A DNA stretch of 64,000 bases from Paenibacillus luteus (GCF_006542765.1 NZ_SKCD01000005.1:64255-128254), one strand, 5' to 3'; shown: positions 43,073 through 51,528, counted from the stretch's first letter. The notes: generated by a model from the letters alone, not told the origin. Made by a program: numbers and translations.

Positions 43073-43422
43073 TAGTTTTTGTCACCTAAGGAGAAGCCTT
43101 TGCCAAGCGTTGGCAGCGAATCCCCAAAGTTCTCCGATTCATCATCCTCTTGCTGAAGTACAGCCTTCATAATAGACACAATACCCTGATTGAGTTTAGA
43201 AATGCCGTCAATAACCTCGATGATCTGATCATGCATTTGAAGCGACTGCCCAAGCTGCGTCTCCTGCGTATTAAAGCTGTGGCTGTGCACATGATTGCAT
43301 ATCCAGCCTCTCATTTTCTCGGCCTCGGCTGCTTTCGCTTCGAGCATGACGGCAATATTCCATTGCATATTAGCTGTTGAGCTGAGCATACGCATATACG
43401 CTTGTTCGCGATTCATTGCCAA
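43072..43422 (-). CDS. small helical protein of the spore-associated operon (second gene)
   Basis: 116 residues, mostly helical (NREQAYMRMLSSTANMQWN, LQMHDQIIEVIDGISKLNQGIVSIMKAVLQQ) with an acidic C-terminal part. A His/Cys cluster (WICNHVHSHSFN) occurs mid-protein. The start may be TTG 43422 (5 nt after GGAGG) or ATG 43416 (11 nt). I do not recognise a family. It probably pairs with its neighbours from the same sigma-K promoter. Confidence 0.75.
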   Translation of the reverse strand: MAMNREQAYMRMLSSTANMQWNIAVMLEAKAAEAEKMRGWICNHVHSHSFNTQETQLGQSLQMHDQIIEVIDGISKLNQGIVSIMKAVLQQEDDESENFGDSLPTLGKGFSLGDKN

Positions 43423-43443
43423 TCAAGCCTCCTTATAAGCAGA

Positions 43444-43734
43444 TCATTCTTCTGCATCCGCTTCCCTTAACTCCCTAACGACATAAGTGAGTTGAGAAGC
43501 CATTGTTTCTTGGAAATCGGCAATGCTATTTAGATATGCAATGATATTTTGCCCCACTGCCTGTGTGTTTTCCATAAGCCCAGACACACCTCCAAAATTG
43601 GGATGCTCATCCGGCAGCGCCAGCACAATCTCGGACAAACGAACTGCGACATGGCGCTCAGCCTCCAGCACTCGCGCCATTTGCTCATTGGCATGGGACA
43701 TATGCTGCATAATTTCAGTTATCATATTTTGCAC
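43444..43734 (-). CDS. small helical protein of the spore-associated operon (first gene)
   Basis: 96 residues, helical (MSHANEQMARVLEAERHVAVRLSE, ENTQAVGQNIIAYLNSIADFQETMAS) with an acidic end. No signal peptide, no family that I recognise. GTG at 43734 follows GGGGAAG; ATG at 43725 is an alternative. It is first after a full-match sigma-K promoter, so it is expected in the mother cell late in sporulation. Four small genes in a row end with the Lys/Arg-GYxxG protein. Confidence 0.75.
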   Translation of the reverse strand: MQNMITEIMQHMSHANEQMARVLEAERHVAVRLSEIVLALPDEHPNFGGVSGLMENTQAVGQNIIAYLNSIADFQETMASQLTYVVRELREADAEE

Positions 43735-43757
43735 GGCACTCTTCCCCTTTGCTCCTA

Positions 43758-43785
43758 TAGCATATGCGCCCTACGCAGTGATGGT
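43758..43785 (-). promoter_or_regulatory. sigma-K promoter of the small-protein operon
   Basis: Minus strand AC (43785-43784), 17 nt, CATATGCTA (43766-43758) matches the sigma-K pattern at all fixed positions, 23 nt upstream of the GTG start. Confidence 0.77.
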
Positions 43786-43798
43786 ACTTAAATAAAGG

Positions 43799-45166
43799 CT
43801 ATAAAGCCTGGTATAGCTTAATTGGCGCAATAATCGGCAGCCCGTCCGGCAAAGCAAATAGCTCTTCTTCCGAGAGAAATACCTGGCTTTGCATCTGCAA
43901 ACCCCAGCTCTCTGCAGCTAGCTTGCTCAAAATCGGACGTTTGCTTCCATTTTCCAGGTAGTAGCTTTTCTTGTCAGGCCCTATGCCAATGCATCCGCTT
44001 GGTACGGCTAAGTTTTCTATGCTGCTTTGATTGGCAAGGTGCTCTTGCAGTGATGAAACCTCAATGGATTCGCCAACCTTCCAGTGCCATATATCAAGCT
44101 GAGATAATGAGATAACCGGATCATTCCAGACTCCTGAAATGGGTCTTCTAACATTGTCTTCAATCCAGTAAAGGGTACTTCCTAACCCCTTCACGACCAT
44201 TCCACGAGGATAAAAAGCCGCTTCGCCAAGAGAATGGTTGTTTCCCTCTTGGAATGGTCTAATTAGAAACTGATGAGACTCAGCTATATTATCCATATCA
44301 GTGATCCTCTCATTCAGCCCATTCCATTTGCTAGTGAAATAAGAACTAGAACCGGAAATTTCTATAACGGCTGGTTGTTCCTCATCACTATGAACATATG
44401 CGTCCCGAGCATAAACCATAGAGTAACCCTGTAATTTTACTCGCAAGCTATAATCCTCTGCCGCAAGTGCTGCATCCTGACATCCTTCATCCCAATAACC
44501 AACTCTCTCAAGCAGGTCACGGCGCATAAGCAGGCAGCTATAGGATAAATGCTCAGCTTCATGCCACTTGGAAGAATCACTTTGGTTATTGACTCTCGCA
44601 AACTCATGCATATCAACCAAATCCTCATATTGCAATTCTAGACGTTGACTGCCGCTGAGATGGTTGGATACTGGACCGACCAAACCGATGCTGAGCTCGC
44701 TATTCAAGCATTGAAGCAAATTGTCGAGCCAATTTTCAGTAGGATGAATACAACTGTTTAGAAGCAGTATTGTCGTCCCCTTTGCCATCATAAAACCCCG
44801 GTTTGCCGCGCCTACGAAGCCTATCGACTCCGATAAAATACGATAACGCACTTGCCCGTCCAATTGCTTCAAGTAATGCTCCAAACCATCGCTTGAGCCA
44901 TTGTCGATGACGATGATCTCATAAGGCAAATCCGTATGGTCCATAATGTTTTCGATAGAGGTCTTAACTGCTTCCAACTGGTTATAGCTTGGGATAATGA
45001 TACTCGTTCCCTCAAAATAACCCTCGTAGCTTTCCATTCCTGCCTGCAACCCTTCCCGGTAGCCATCATTTAGGCCAAGCCTGTATCGCTCTAACCGCTT
45101 TTGAGTGTTATTCTGCAAGCCAACATTGCTTTTGAGACGTCGGGTCGGCCTTTTTTTGCGTCTCAT
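43799..45166 (-). CDS. GT2-like protein with basic GYREG N-terminus and degenerate catalytic motif
   Basis: 455 residues from the ATG at 45166 (GGAGA, 9 nt). Residues 1-14 are basic (RRKKRPTRR), 28-44 the helix module (YRLGLNDGYREGLQAG), 55-275 a GT2 domain (SIIIPSYNQLEAVK, VIDNGSSDG, AEDYSLRVKLQG), and 300-455 the same C-terminal Trp/Tyr-rich domain as in 29989..31326 (TLYWIEDNVRRPI, LDIWHWKVG, DGLPIIAP). The metal-site motif is LLLNSCIHP where the paralogue has ILNNDTLV, so the enzyme may be inactive or serve as a lectin-like partner. A sigma-K-like -10 lies upstream, and the small operon follows downstream. Confidence 0.83.
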   Translation of the reverse strand: MRRKKRPTRRLKSNVGLQNNTQKRLERYRLGLNDGYREGLQAGMESYEGYFEGTSIIIPSYNQLEAVKTSIENIMDHTDLPYEIIVIDNGSSDGLEHYLKQLDGQVRYRILSESIGFVGAANRGFMMAKGTTILLLNSCIHPTENWLDNLLQCLNSELSIGLVGPVSNHLSGSQRLELQYEDLVDMHEFARVNNQSDSSKWHEAEHLSYSCLLMRRDLLERVGYWDEGCQDAALAAEDYSLRVKLQGYSMVYARDAYVHSDEEQPAVIEISGSSSYFTSKWNGLNERITDMDNIAESHQFLIRPFQEGNNHSLGEAAFYPRGMVVKGLGSTLYWIEDNVRRPISGVWNDPVISLSQLDIWHWKVGESIEVSSLQEHLANQSSIENLAVPSGCIGIGPDKKSYYLENGSKRPILSKLAAESWGLQMQSQVFLSEEELFALPDGLPIIAPIKLYQAL

Positions 45167-45212
45167 CTCTAATCTCTCCAATCTGTCAGATGATCATATA
45201 GTTCAACATCAT

Positions 45213-45221
45213 ATCCTATGT
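45213..45221 (-). promoter_or_regulatory. possible sigma-K -10 of the GT2-like gene
   Basis: CATAGGATA on the minus strand fits the -10 fully, 46 nt upstream of the ATG; GC replaces AC 16 nt further upstream. Confidence 0.5.
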
Positions 45222-45420
45222 AGGATAGTAATATCCGCAACGGCGAGCGTACCGCTTATAGCGAAATCCATTAGTTAATTTGCAAGACAGTTCCGTATTT
45301 ACTAATAGAGTTGGATATGGCCGTCTTCCTGTATAAGTTGAACCCGAAAACTCTGCGTATTGATCACTGCGCAAGTAAGACATTCTTTAGGTGTGCGGTT
45401 GCCTAACCACAATAGCAAAT

Positions 45421-45461
45421 AGCCGCTTCGCAGGGTCATTAAAGACATTGCAAAGCGGCTT
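45421..45461 (-). terminator. weak terminator-like hairpin after the giant repeat gene
   Basis: AGCCGCTT and AAGCGGCT (45421-45428/45453-45460) form a stem with the loop closed by CGC/GC. The minus-strand tail is only moderately T-rich. The remaining 45182-45420 stretch holds nothing else besides the -10 at 45213. Confidence 0.4.
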
Positions 45462-45473
45462 CCTGCTCATATT

Positions 45474-48400
45474 TTATACTTTACCGATAGCAATCCAGTT
45501 AATATTACCTCTTGGCTCCTGGCTAATCCGTGTTCGAATGATGATGATAGCTGCTTTATCTGCAGCCTTCGAATGAACGACAGCATAACAAGCCGGATTA
45601 TCTGTTGTCACAGTTAAGACATAACGGTTGTCAACAAAAGGCTCATCGAATGCGATGATCAACTCGATCTGCTCTGCTTGAACCGCAAAACTATATGGCG
45701 TCAAGCCAAACTGCTGCATAACGACTCCGCTAACTGAGCTTGCAATGACTGGAGCAAAACGCAGCGCCGAAAGCTCGATAGACTGCTGCTGAATATGTCT
45801 TCCAGAAATCGAGTTATCAGCTAAGGGTGTCGTTGATGTCGATATGGCACCAAACGCAGAATAATCAGGAAGCAAACCGGCTGCGAGCTTATCAGCCGTT
45901 ATGCTGCCCGGAGCAATGTGCTCCGTTCCTACGCTGTTTGCAGCCAGCTTCGCCGACGTCACGCTTCCATCCACTAACTGTTCCGGTCCCACGCTGTTTG
46001 CAGCCAGCTTCGCCGACGTCACACTTCCATCCACTAACTGTTCCGGTCCCACGCTGTTTGCAGCCAGCTTCGCCGACGTTACGCTTCCATCCACCAACTG
46101 TTCCGGTCCTACGCTGTTTGCAGCCAGCTTCGCCGACGTCACGCTTCCATCCACTAACTGTTCCGGTCCTACGCTGTTTGCAGCCAGCTTCGCCGACGTC
46201 ACGCTTCCATCCACTAACTGTTCCGGACCTACGCTGTTTGCAGCCAGCTTCGCCGACGTCACGCTTCCATTGACTAACTGATCCGATCCCACGCTGTTTG
46301 CAGCCAGCTTCGCTGACGTTACGCTTCCATCCACCAACTGATCCGTTCCTACGCTGTTTGCAGCCAGCTTCGCCGTCGTCACGCTTCCATCCACTAACTG
46401 TTCCGGACCTACGCTGTTTGCAGCCAGCTTCGCCGACGTCACGCTTCCATCCACTAACTGTTCCGGACCTACGCTGTTTGCAGCCAGCTTCGCCGACGTC
46501 ACGCTTCCATCCACTAACTGTTCCGGACCTACGCTGTTTGCAGCCAGCTTCGCCAACGTCACGCTTCCTGACGACAGCTGTTCCGTTCCTACGCTTCCAC
46601 CGGCTAGCTTCGATGCCGTCACGCTTCCAGTCACCAACTGTTCCGTTCCTACGCTGCCTTCGGCTAGCTTTGATGCCGTCACACTCCTTGCCGACAACTG
46701 CTCCATCCCTACGCTTCCGACAGCTAGCTTCACCGACGTCACACTTCCGGTCGCGAGCTGTTCCGTTCCTACGCTGCCTTCCGCCAGCTTCTCCGCCGTC
46801 ACGCTTCCTGCCGTCAACTGGTCCGTTCCTACGCTGTCTTCTGCTAGCTTCCCAGTTGTCACGCATCCAGTCTCCAATTGATCGGTTCCTACGCTGCCTT
46901 CGGCTAACTTCTCCGTCGTCACGCTTCCAGTTGCGAGCTGTTCCGTCCCTACGCTTCCACCAGCTAGCTTCGCGGATGTTACGCTTCCTGCTGCCAGTTG
47001 ATCCGTTCCTACGCTTCCACCAACTAGCTTCACAGATGTCACGCTTCCTGACGACAGCTGTTCCGTTCCTACGCTGTTTTCAGCCAGCTTTTCCGCAGTC
47101 ACGCTTCCCGACGACAAATGCTCTGTTGCTACGCTTCCACCAGCTAGCTTCGCCGACGTCACGCTTCCAGTCACCAATTGTTCCGTTCCTACACTGCTTT
47201 CCGCTATCTTCGATGCCGTCACGCTTCCTAACGACAGCTGTTCCGTTCCTACGCTTCCGCCAGCTAGCTTCGCCGACGTTACGCTTTCTGCTGACAGTTG
47301 ATCCGTTCCTACACTTCCGCCAGCTAACTTCGCGGATGTCACACTACCTGCTAACAGTTGATCCGTTCCTACGCTTCCGCCAGCTAGCTTTACGGACGTC
47401 ACGCTTCCAGTTGCAAGCTGATCCGTTCCTACGCTGCCTTCCGCTAGCTTCGATGCCGTCACACTTCCACTTGCTAACTGATCTGTTCCTACGCTGTTTT
47501 CAGCTATCTTCTCTGACGTTACGCTTCCGGTCGCGAGCTTATCCGTTGCTACGCTTCTTTCCGCTAGCTTCGCGGACGTCACGCTCCCAGACAACAGCTG
47601 TTCCGTTCCTACGCTGCCTCCAGCTAGCTTCGCGGACGTCACGCTTCCGGACGCGAGCTGGACCGTTCCTACGCTGCCTTCCGCTAGCTTCGATGCCGTC
47701 ACGCTTCCTGACGACAACTGTTCCGTTCTTACGCTTCCGCCAGCTAATTTCTCCGTCGTCACACTTCCAGTTGCTATCTGATCCGTTCCTACGCTGTCAT
47801 TTGCTAACTTCTCTGACGTTACGCTTCCTGCTGACAGCTGTTCCGTTCCTACGCTGCCTTCCGCTAGCTTCTCCGCTGTCACGCTTCCGCTTGCTAATTG
47901 AACTGTTCCTACGCTGTTTTCAGCTATCTTCTCTGACGTTACGCTTCCGTCTGCTAACAGTTCCGTTTCTATGCTGTCTTCCGCTAACTTCTCCGTCGTC
48001 ACGCTTCTGCTTGCTAACTGATCTGTTCCTACGCTGTTTTCAGCTATCTTCTCTGACGTTACGCTTCCGCCTGCTAACTGTTCTGTTCCTACACTGCCTC
48101 CGGCTAGCTTCTCCGTCGTCACGCTTCCGTCTACTAACTGTTCCGTTCCTACGCTTCCACCAGTTAGCTTCGCCGACGTCACGCTTCCGTTCGCCAACTG
48201 ACCCGTTCCTATGCTGCTTTCCGCTAGCTTCTCCGTCGTCACGCTTCCTGCCGACAGCTGTTCCGATCCTATGCTCCCAACAGCTAGTTTAGCCATCGTC
48301 ACGCTTCCAACCGCTAGCTGATCAGTTCCTACGCTGCCTTCAACTATCTTCGCTGACGTCACACTTCCGGTCGCCAACTGATCTGTTCCAACACAGCCAT

Positions 48401-51365
48401 CAGTTAGCTTCGCCGACGTCACGCTTCCAACGGACAGGTGATTCGTTCCTACAGATCCTGCTTCAATTTGCTCGCTTCCAATCACATCTGCCACAAGCTT
48501 CTCACGCGTTACCGCTCCATCGTCAAGCTGCTCGGTCCGAATACTGTTAGCGGATAATTGCTTGCTGCTAACGGAGCCCTGCTTAAGCTTGCTGCCCATA
48601 ATTGTTTCATCGGCTACCTTTTCGAAAGAAAGCACGTCGCTTGCTAAATGCGCAAACGTAATGGTGCCTTTACGGATATGGTATCCCTGAATCGTATCCG
48701 ATTTAAGATGCTTACCCGCAAGTGACTCCAATTGCACATGCTCGCTGGAAACGGAATCGTGTGCAAGCTTATCTCGCGTGACCACCTCGTTCTGCAGCGC
48801 ATCTTCTCCAATGCTGCCTACTGTCAAATGAGCTGCATTAACGGATTTGGGTTGAAGCTGCTTTGAGCTGACGGACAAATTAGCAATCTTGTCGTTCGTA
48901 ACCGCTCCAGCAGCAATATGCGCCTCTGAAATAGATCCATGCTGGAGCGCCTCAGCTCCCACAGAACCATTTTTCAGTTGTACAGTTCCAACACTCCCCA
49001 CGCTGAGCTTCTCCGAAGTAATGGATTCATCCGCCAGATGGGCATTGTGCACGCTGCTCTGTCCCAAATGAATGCCAAGTACAGAAGCTGTAGCCAAATG
49101 CCGGCTGTGAACGGCCTCATCAGCAATCTGCTTCGACTGTACTGAGCCGAAAGCAAGCTTCGCTGGTGTAACCGAGCCGTCCTGCAGCGCTTCGGTGACA
49201 ACCGATTGCTCTGTGAGATGGCTGGCAGTAATAGCTTGCGGTTCAATATGTTCTGAACCGATAGATGCCGTTTGAATATGCTCGGCAGCTATTGATTTTT
49301 TTGCGATATGGGCAGCGGAGACTGCCTGCGGCGCAAGCTTTATGCTTGTGACGCTTCCATCGGCAAGCTTAGCGGTAGAAACGCCTAAATCGGTCAACTT
49401 ATCCGTCGTAACCGACTCCGGCGACAGTTTGAGCGAGTTCACGACATGATCAGCCAAGTGATGCGAGAATACGGCTCCCGGAGCGATATACCGCTCCGTC
49501 ACAGCTCCTTGGGCCAGCTTGTTGCTCGTAACAGAACTATCCTGAAGCTTATCATTATCAACAGCATCCAGCGCGAGATGTCGCCTCTCAATGATGCCAG
49601 GCTTCAAATGTGCGCCGCTCACCGCTTCATCTGAAATGGCGTCCTCTGTTATCGCGCCTGCTGAGAAATGATAGGACCTTAATGCTTCAGGCGCCAGCTT
49701 CTGAAAGGTAACAATCTCATCCTTCAAATGCCGCGTTTCAATCGAACCATTCGCCAAAATGCTGCCGTCGACTGCACCATCGGTGAGCTTGCTTCTTGAA
49801 ACAGAACCTTCGGCCAGTTGAGCCATGCCTACTGCCTCAATTCCAATATGCTCTTCTTCCACCGCGCCTGGAGCTAGCTTCTCCTTATCGATAATTCCAT
49901 TTTTCAGATGTCCACCCGTGATGGCGTTTTTGGCGATATGTTTTGTATTTACAGCATCAGCTGCCAAATGCGAAAACAAAATCTGTGCTTCTGCGATTTT
50001 GTCAGAAGTGATGCTGACTGGCCCCAAATGGCGGTTCAGCACCGACTCATTGGCAAGCTTTTGGGCATTTACGCTTTGATCGGACAGCTTTGATAAGGTG
50101 ATGGAATGATCAACCAGCTTAATCGTAGATACGGATTGATCGGCAAGCTTCGAAGAGTTGACTGAAAGCTCAGCGAGATGGTCGCTTGTGATTTGCCCTG
50201 CGCTGATGTGCGTGCCGAGAATGGATGCTAACTGCAGGTGTGATGAAGACACCGATTCGTCCGCTAATTGTTCGGCCTTGACTGCCTTTGCCTGCAGTTC
50301 TCTTGTTCCGATGGCTCCTTCTGCCAGATGAATGGCTTCGATTTCTCCTAGGGCCAAATGCTTCCCCTGAATTTCACCAACTGCCACGTGCTCAGCTAAT
50401 AAAACGCCCGGTTTCAAGTGCTCGGAGGTTATGGAATCAGCTGCGATTTTCTCACTGGTAACGGCGCCATTGCGAATTTTAGATTCCGAGATAGCTCCTT
50501 CTGCAAGCTTAGAATTTTTAATAATGTCATTAGCCAAATTGTCTGTCCGAATCGTCCCGCTTTTGATTTTTTCAGCGGTAATGGAATGGTCGGCAAGCAG
50601 CTCCGTCGTAACGAGAAATGACTTCAAATGCTTCGATTCAATAGAGCCTTCAGCAAGTTTATCCGTACTGATCGTTCGATCAGCCAGCTTCTCTGAGGTG
50701 ATGCTGCCGTCATGAAGCTTGTTGCCGGTAATGGAATGATCCAGCAGTTTATCACCGGATATTGCATTACTTATTAAATGCTCACCTGTAATCGATTCGT
50801 TAGCGATTTTGAGCGAGTTAACTGATCCATCTCCCAAATGAATGCTCCGAATGGCATAATCCGCCAACGCCTCTGCCTGCACGCTGCCTGCTGCCAATTT
50901 AGTACTGTCAATTGACCCAGGTGCAATTTTCTCTGCCGTAACTGCCAAATCAACTAAATCATCGGTGTATATGAATCCCGCTGGTCCTTCAGGTTCTTTC
51001 TTTTCTTCGATTTTCTCCAGCTTTTCCTCTAAGCTAAACAACTCAATCTCTTCCACCAGCTCAACAATGGGAGCCTGTTCCTCCTGCTCAACGGAGGCCA
51101 ATTCGTCGACGACCACCTCATCCTCGGCCAACTCATCCTCGGCCAACTCCAATGGCGGTTCGAGAACAGTCATAACGGCATTAATATTCACCATTGGTTT
51201 CTCTTCATCCGCTTTTCTTAAGGATGATTTAGCTGCATTCAATTGCGCCTCAGCTTTTCTCCTATTCAAATCATCCAGCCACTTTAACTCGGAAGCATTC
51301 GGATTATCAACATAAAAAAGCGGCTTTCGCCCCTTCGGGCTCTTCCCTTTTCTGCTTTTCGTCAT
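45474..51365 (-). CDS. giant decapeptide-repeat protein with WIAG-like C-terminal tail
   Basis: 1963 residues. Order: basic N-terminus (SRKGKSPKGRKP, residues 1-15); an acidic, coiled-coil-like part (70-125, LEEKLEKIEEKKE); about 169 tandem decapeptides (140-1830) of the form x-G/N-S-V/I-T/G-x-x-x-L-A, for example DGSVTSAKLA and ANSVGPEQLV; and a 130-residue C-terminal domain ending NWIAIGKV, like the WIAG-tail proteins I recall from Paenibacillus. Spaced Val/Ile and Leu every 10 residues suggest a beta-solenoid or fibre similar to phage tail fibres. Ser/Thr recur at fixed positions, so it could be heavily O-glycosylated by the cluster enzymes. There is no signal peptide or LPxTG motif, consistent with mother-cell assembly on the spore surface. 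AAGGAG precedes the ATG. Confidence 0.85.
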   Translation of the reverse strand: MTKSRKGKSPKGRKPLFYVDNPNASELKWLDDLNRRKAEAQLNAAKSSLRKADEEKPMVNINAVMTVLEPPLELAEDELAEDEVVVDELASVEQEEQAPIVELVEEIELFSLEEKLEKIEEKKEPEGPAGFIYTDDLVDLAVTAEKIAPGSIDSTKLAAGSVQAEALADYAIRSIHLGDGSVNSLKIANESITGEHLISNAISGDKLLDHSITGNKLHDGSITSEKLADRTISTDKLAEGSIESKHLKSFLVTTELLADHSITAEKIKSGTIRTDNLANDIIKNSKLAEGAISESKIRNGAVTSEKIAADSITSEHLKPGVLLAEHVAVGEIQGKHLALGEIEAIHLAEGAIGTRELQAKAVKAEQLADESVSSSHLQLASILGTHISAGQITSDHLAELSVNSSKLADQSVSTIKLVDHSITLSKLSDQSVNAQKLANESVLNRHLGPVSITSDKIAEAQILFSHLAADAVNTKHIAKNAITGGHLKNGIIDKEKLAPGAVEEEHIGIEAVGMAQLAEGSVSRSKLTDGAVDGSILANGSIETRHLKDEIVTFQKLAPEALRSYHFSAGAITEDAISDEAVSGAHLKPGIIERRHLALDAVDNDKLQDSSVTSNKLAQGAVTERYIAPGAVFSHHLADHVVNSLKLSPESVTTDKLTDLGVSTAKLADGSVTSIKLAPQAVSAAHIAKKSIAAEHIQTASIGSEHIEPQAITASHLTEQSVVTEALQDGSVTPAKLAFGSVQSKQIADEAVHSRHLATASVLGIHLGQSSVHNAHLADESITSEKLSVGSVGTVQLKNGSVGAEALQHGSISEAHIAAGAVTNDKIANLSVSSKQLQPKSVNAAHLTVGSIGEDALQNEVVTRDKLAHDSVSSEHVQLESLAGKHLKSDTIQGYHIRKGTITFAHLASDVLSFEKVADETIMGSKLKQGSVSSKQLSANSIRTEQLDDGAVTREKLVADVIGSEQIEAGSVGTNHLSVGSVTSAKLTDGCVGTDQLATGSVTSAKIVEGSVGTDQLAVGSVTMAKLAVGSIGSEQLSAGSVTTEKLAESSIGTGQLANGSVTSAKLTGGSVGTEQLVDGSVTTEKLAGGSVGTEQLAGGSVTSEKIAENSVGTDQLASRSVTTEKLAEDSIETELLADGSVTSEKIAENSVGTVQLASGSVTAEKLAEGSVGTEQLSAGSVTSEKLANDSVGTDQIATGSVTTEKLAGGSVRTEQLSSGSVTASKLAEGSVGTVQLASGSVTSAKLAGGSVGTEQLLSGSVTSAKLAERSVATDKLATGSVTSEKIAENSVGTDQLASGSVTASKLAEGSVGTDQLATGSVTSVKLAGGSVGTDQLLAGSVTSAKLAGGSVGTDQLSAESVTSAKLAGGSVGTEQLSLGSVTASKIAESSVGTEQLVTGSVTSAKLAGGSVATEHLSSGSVTAEKLAENSVGTEQLSSGSVTSVKLVGGSVGTDQLAAGSVTSAKLAGGSVGTEQLATGSVTTEKLAEGSVGTDQLETGCVTTGKLAEDSVGTDQLTAGSVTAEKLAEGSVGTEQLATGSVTSVKLAVGSVGMEQLSARSVTASKLAEGSVGTEQLVTGSVTASKLAGGSVGTEQLSSGSVTLAKLAANSVGPEQLVDGSVTSAKLAANSVGPEQLVDGSVTSAKLAANSVGPEQLVDGSVTTAKLAANSVGTDQLVDGSVTSAKLAANSVGSDQLVNGSVTSAKLAANSVGPEQLVDGSVTSAKLAANSVGPEQLVDGSVTSAKLAANSVGPEQLVDGSVTSAKLAANSVGPEQLVDGSVTSAKLAANSVGPEQLVDGSVTSAKLAANSVGTEHIAPGSITADKLAAGLLPDYSAFGAISTSTTPLADNSISGRHIQQQSIELSALRFAPVIASSVSGVVMQQFGLTPYSFAVQAEQIELIIAFDEPFVDNRYVLTVTTDNPACYAVVHSKAADKAAIIIIRTRISQEPRGNINWIAIGKV
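45915..48440. repeat. tandem 60-bp direct repeats
   Basis: About 42 units of exactly 60 bp (20 residues, two decapeptides) in perfect register. Units at 45961-46560 are nearly identical (three of them, at 46201, 46381 and 46441, are the same base for base), while the rest have diverged. The pattern indicates recent tandem expansion near the 3' end of the gene. The decapeptide reading continues N-terminally to about 50940 with little DNA identity. Confidence 0.9.
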
Positions 51366-51399
51366 AGTCCTCTCCTTCTCCCACCTGAAATGTCATAGG

Positions 51400-51408
51400 C
51401 AATATATG
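51400..51408 (-). promoter_or_regulatory. possible sigma-K -10 of the giant gene
   Basis: CATATATTG on the minus strand differs from the consensus at the last base; no AC at 16-17 nt (AG instead). It lies 35 nt upstream of the ATG. Confidence 0.35.
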
Positions 51409-51474
51409 CACATACCCATGGGCTCGCTACTGGCAAGGATGACATTTATCCGTTCACACCTTTGGCAACAGACC

Positions 51475-51510
51475 AAAAAACCGCAGGAGCGCACTGCTCC
51501 CGCGGTTTTA
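51475..51510 (-). terminator. terminator of the FecCD permease operon
   Basis: AAAACCGC-GGAGC pairs with GCTCC-GCGGTTTT, followed on the minus strand by a U-run (A-run at 51475-51480). It lies 19 bp after the stop. Confidence 0.87.
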
Positions 51511-51528
51511 AATAAAGATCCGTATGAG

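Noticed and set aside
45892..46866. 324-residue minus-strand frame overlapping the giant gene
   Set aside because: Same cause; a Arg/Gly/Lys-rich repeat in a shifted frame with no start signals.
46298..48292. 664-residue plus-strand frame opposite the giant gene
   Set aside because: It results from the 60-bp periodicity, which keeps stop codons out of other frames; its protein is a monotonous Pro/Phe/Arg/Ser repeat with no ribosome site.
45915..48440. CRISPR-like tandem repeats
   Set aside because: Units are contiguous, 60 bp, coding and without spacers; no cas genes.
45474..51365. Phage tail fibre or prophage
   Set aside because: The repeats resemble tail fibres, but no phage structural, lysis or integrase genes are nearby.
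45474..51365. Sortase substrate
   Set aside because: No LPxTG-like motif with hydrophobic tail and basic end at the C-terminus and no signal peptide.
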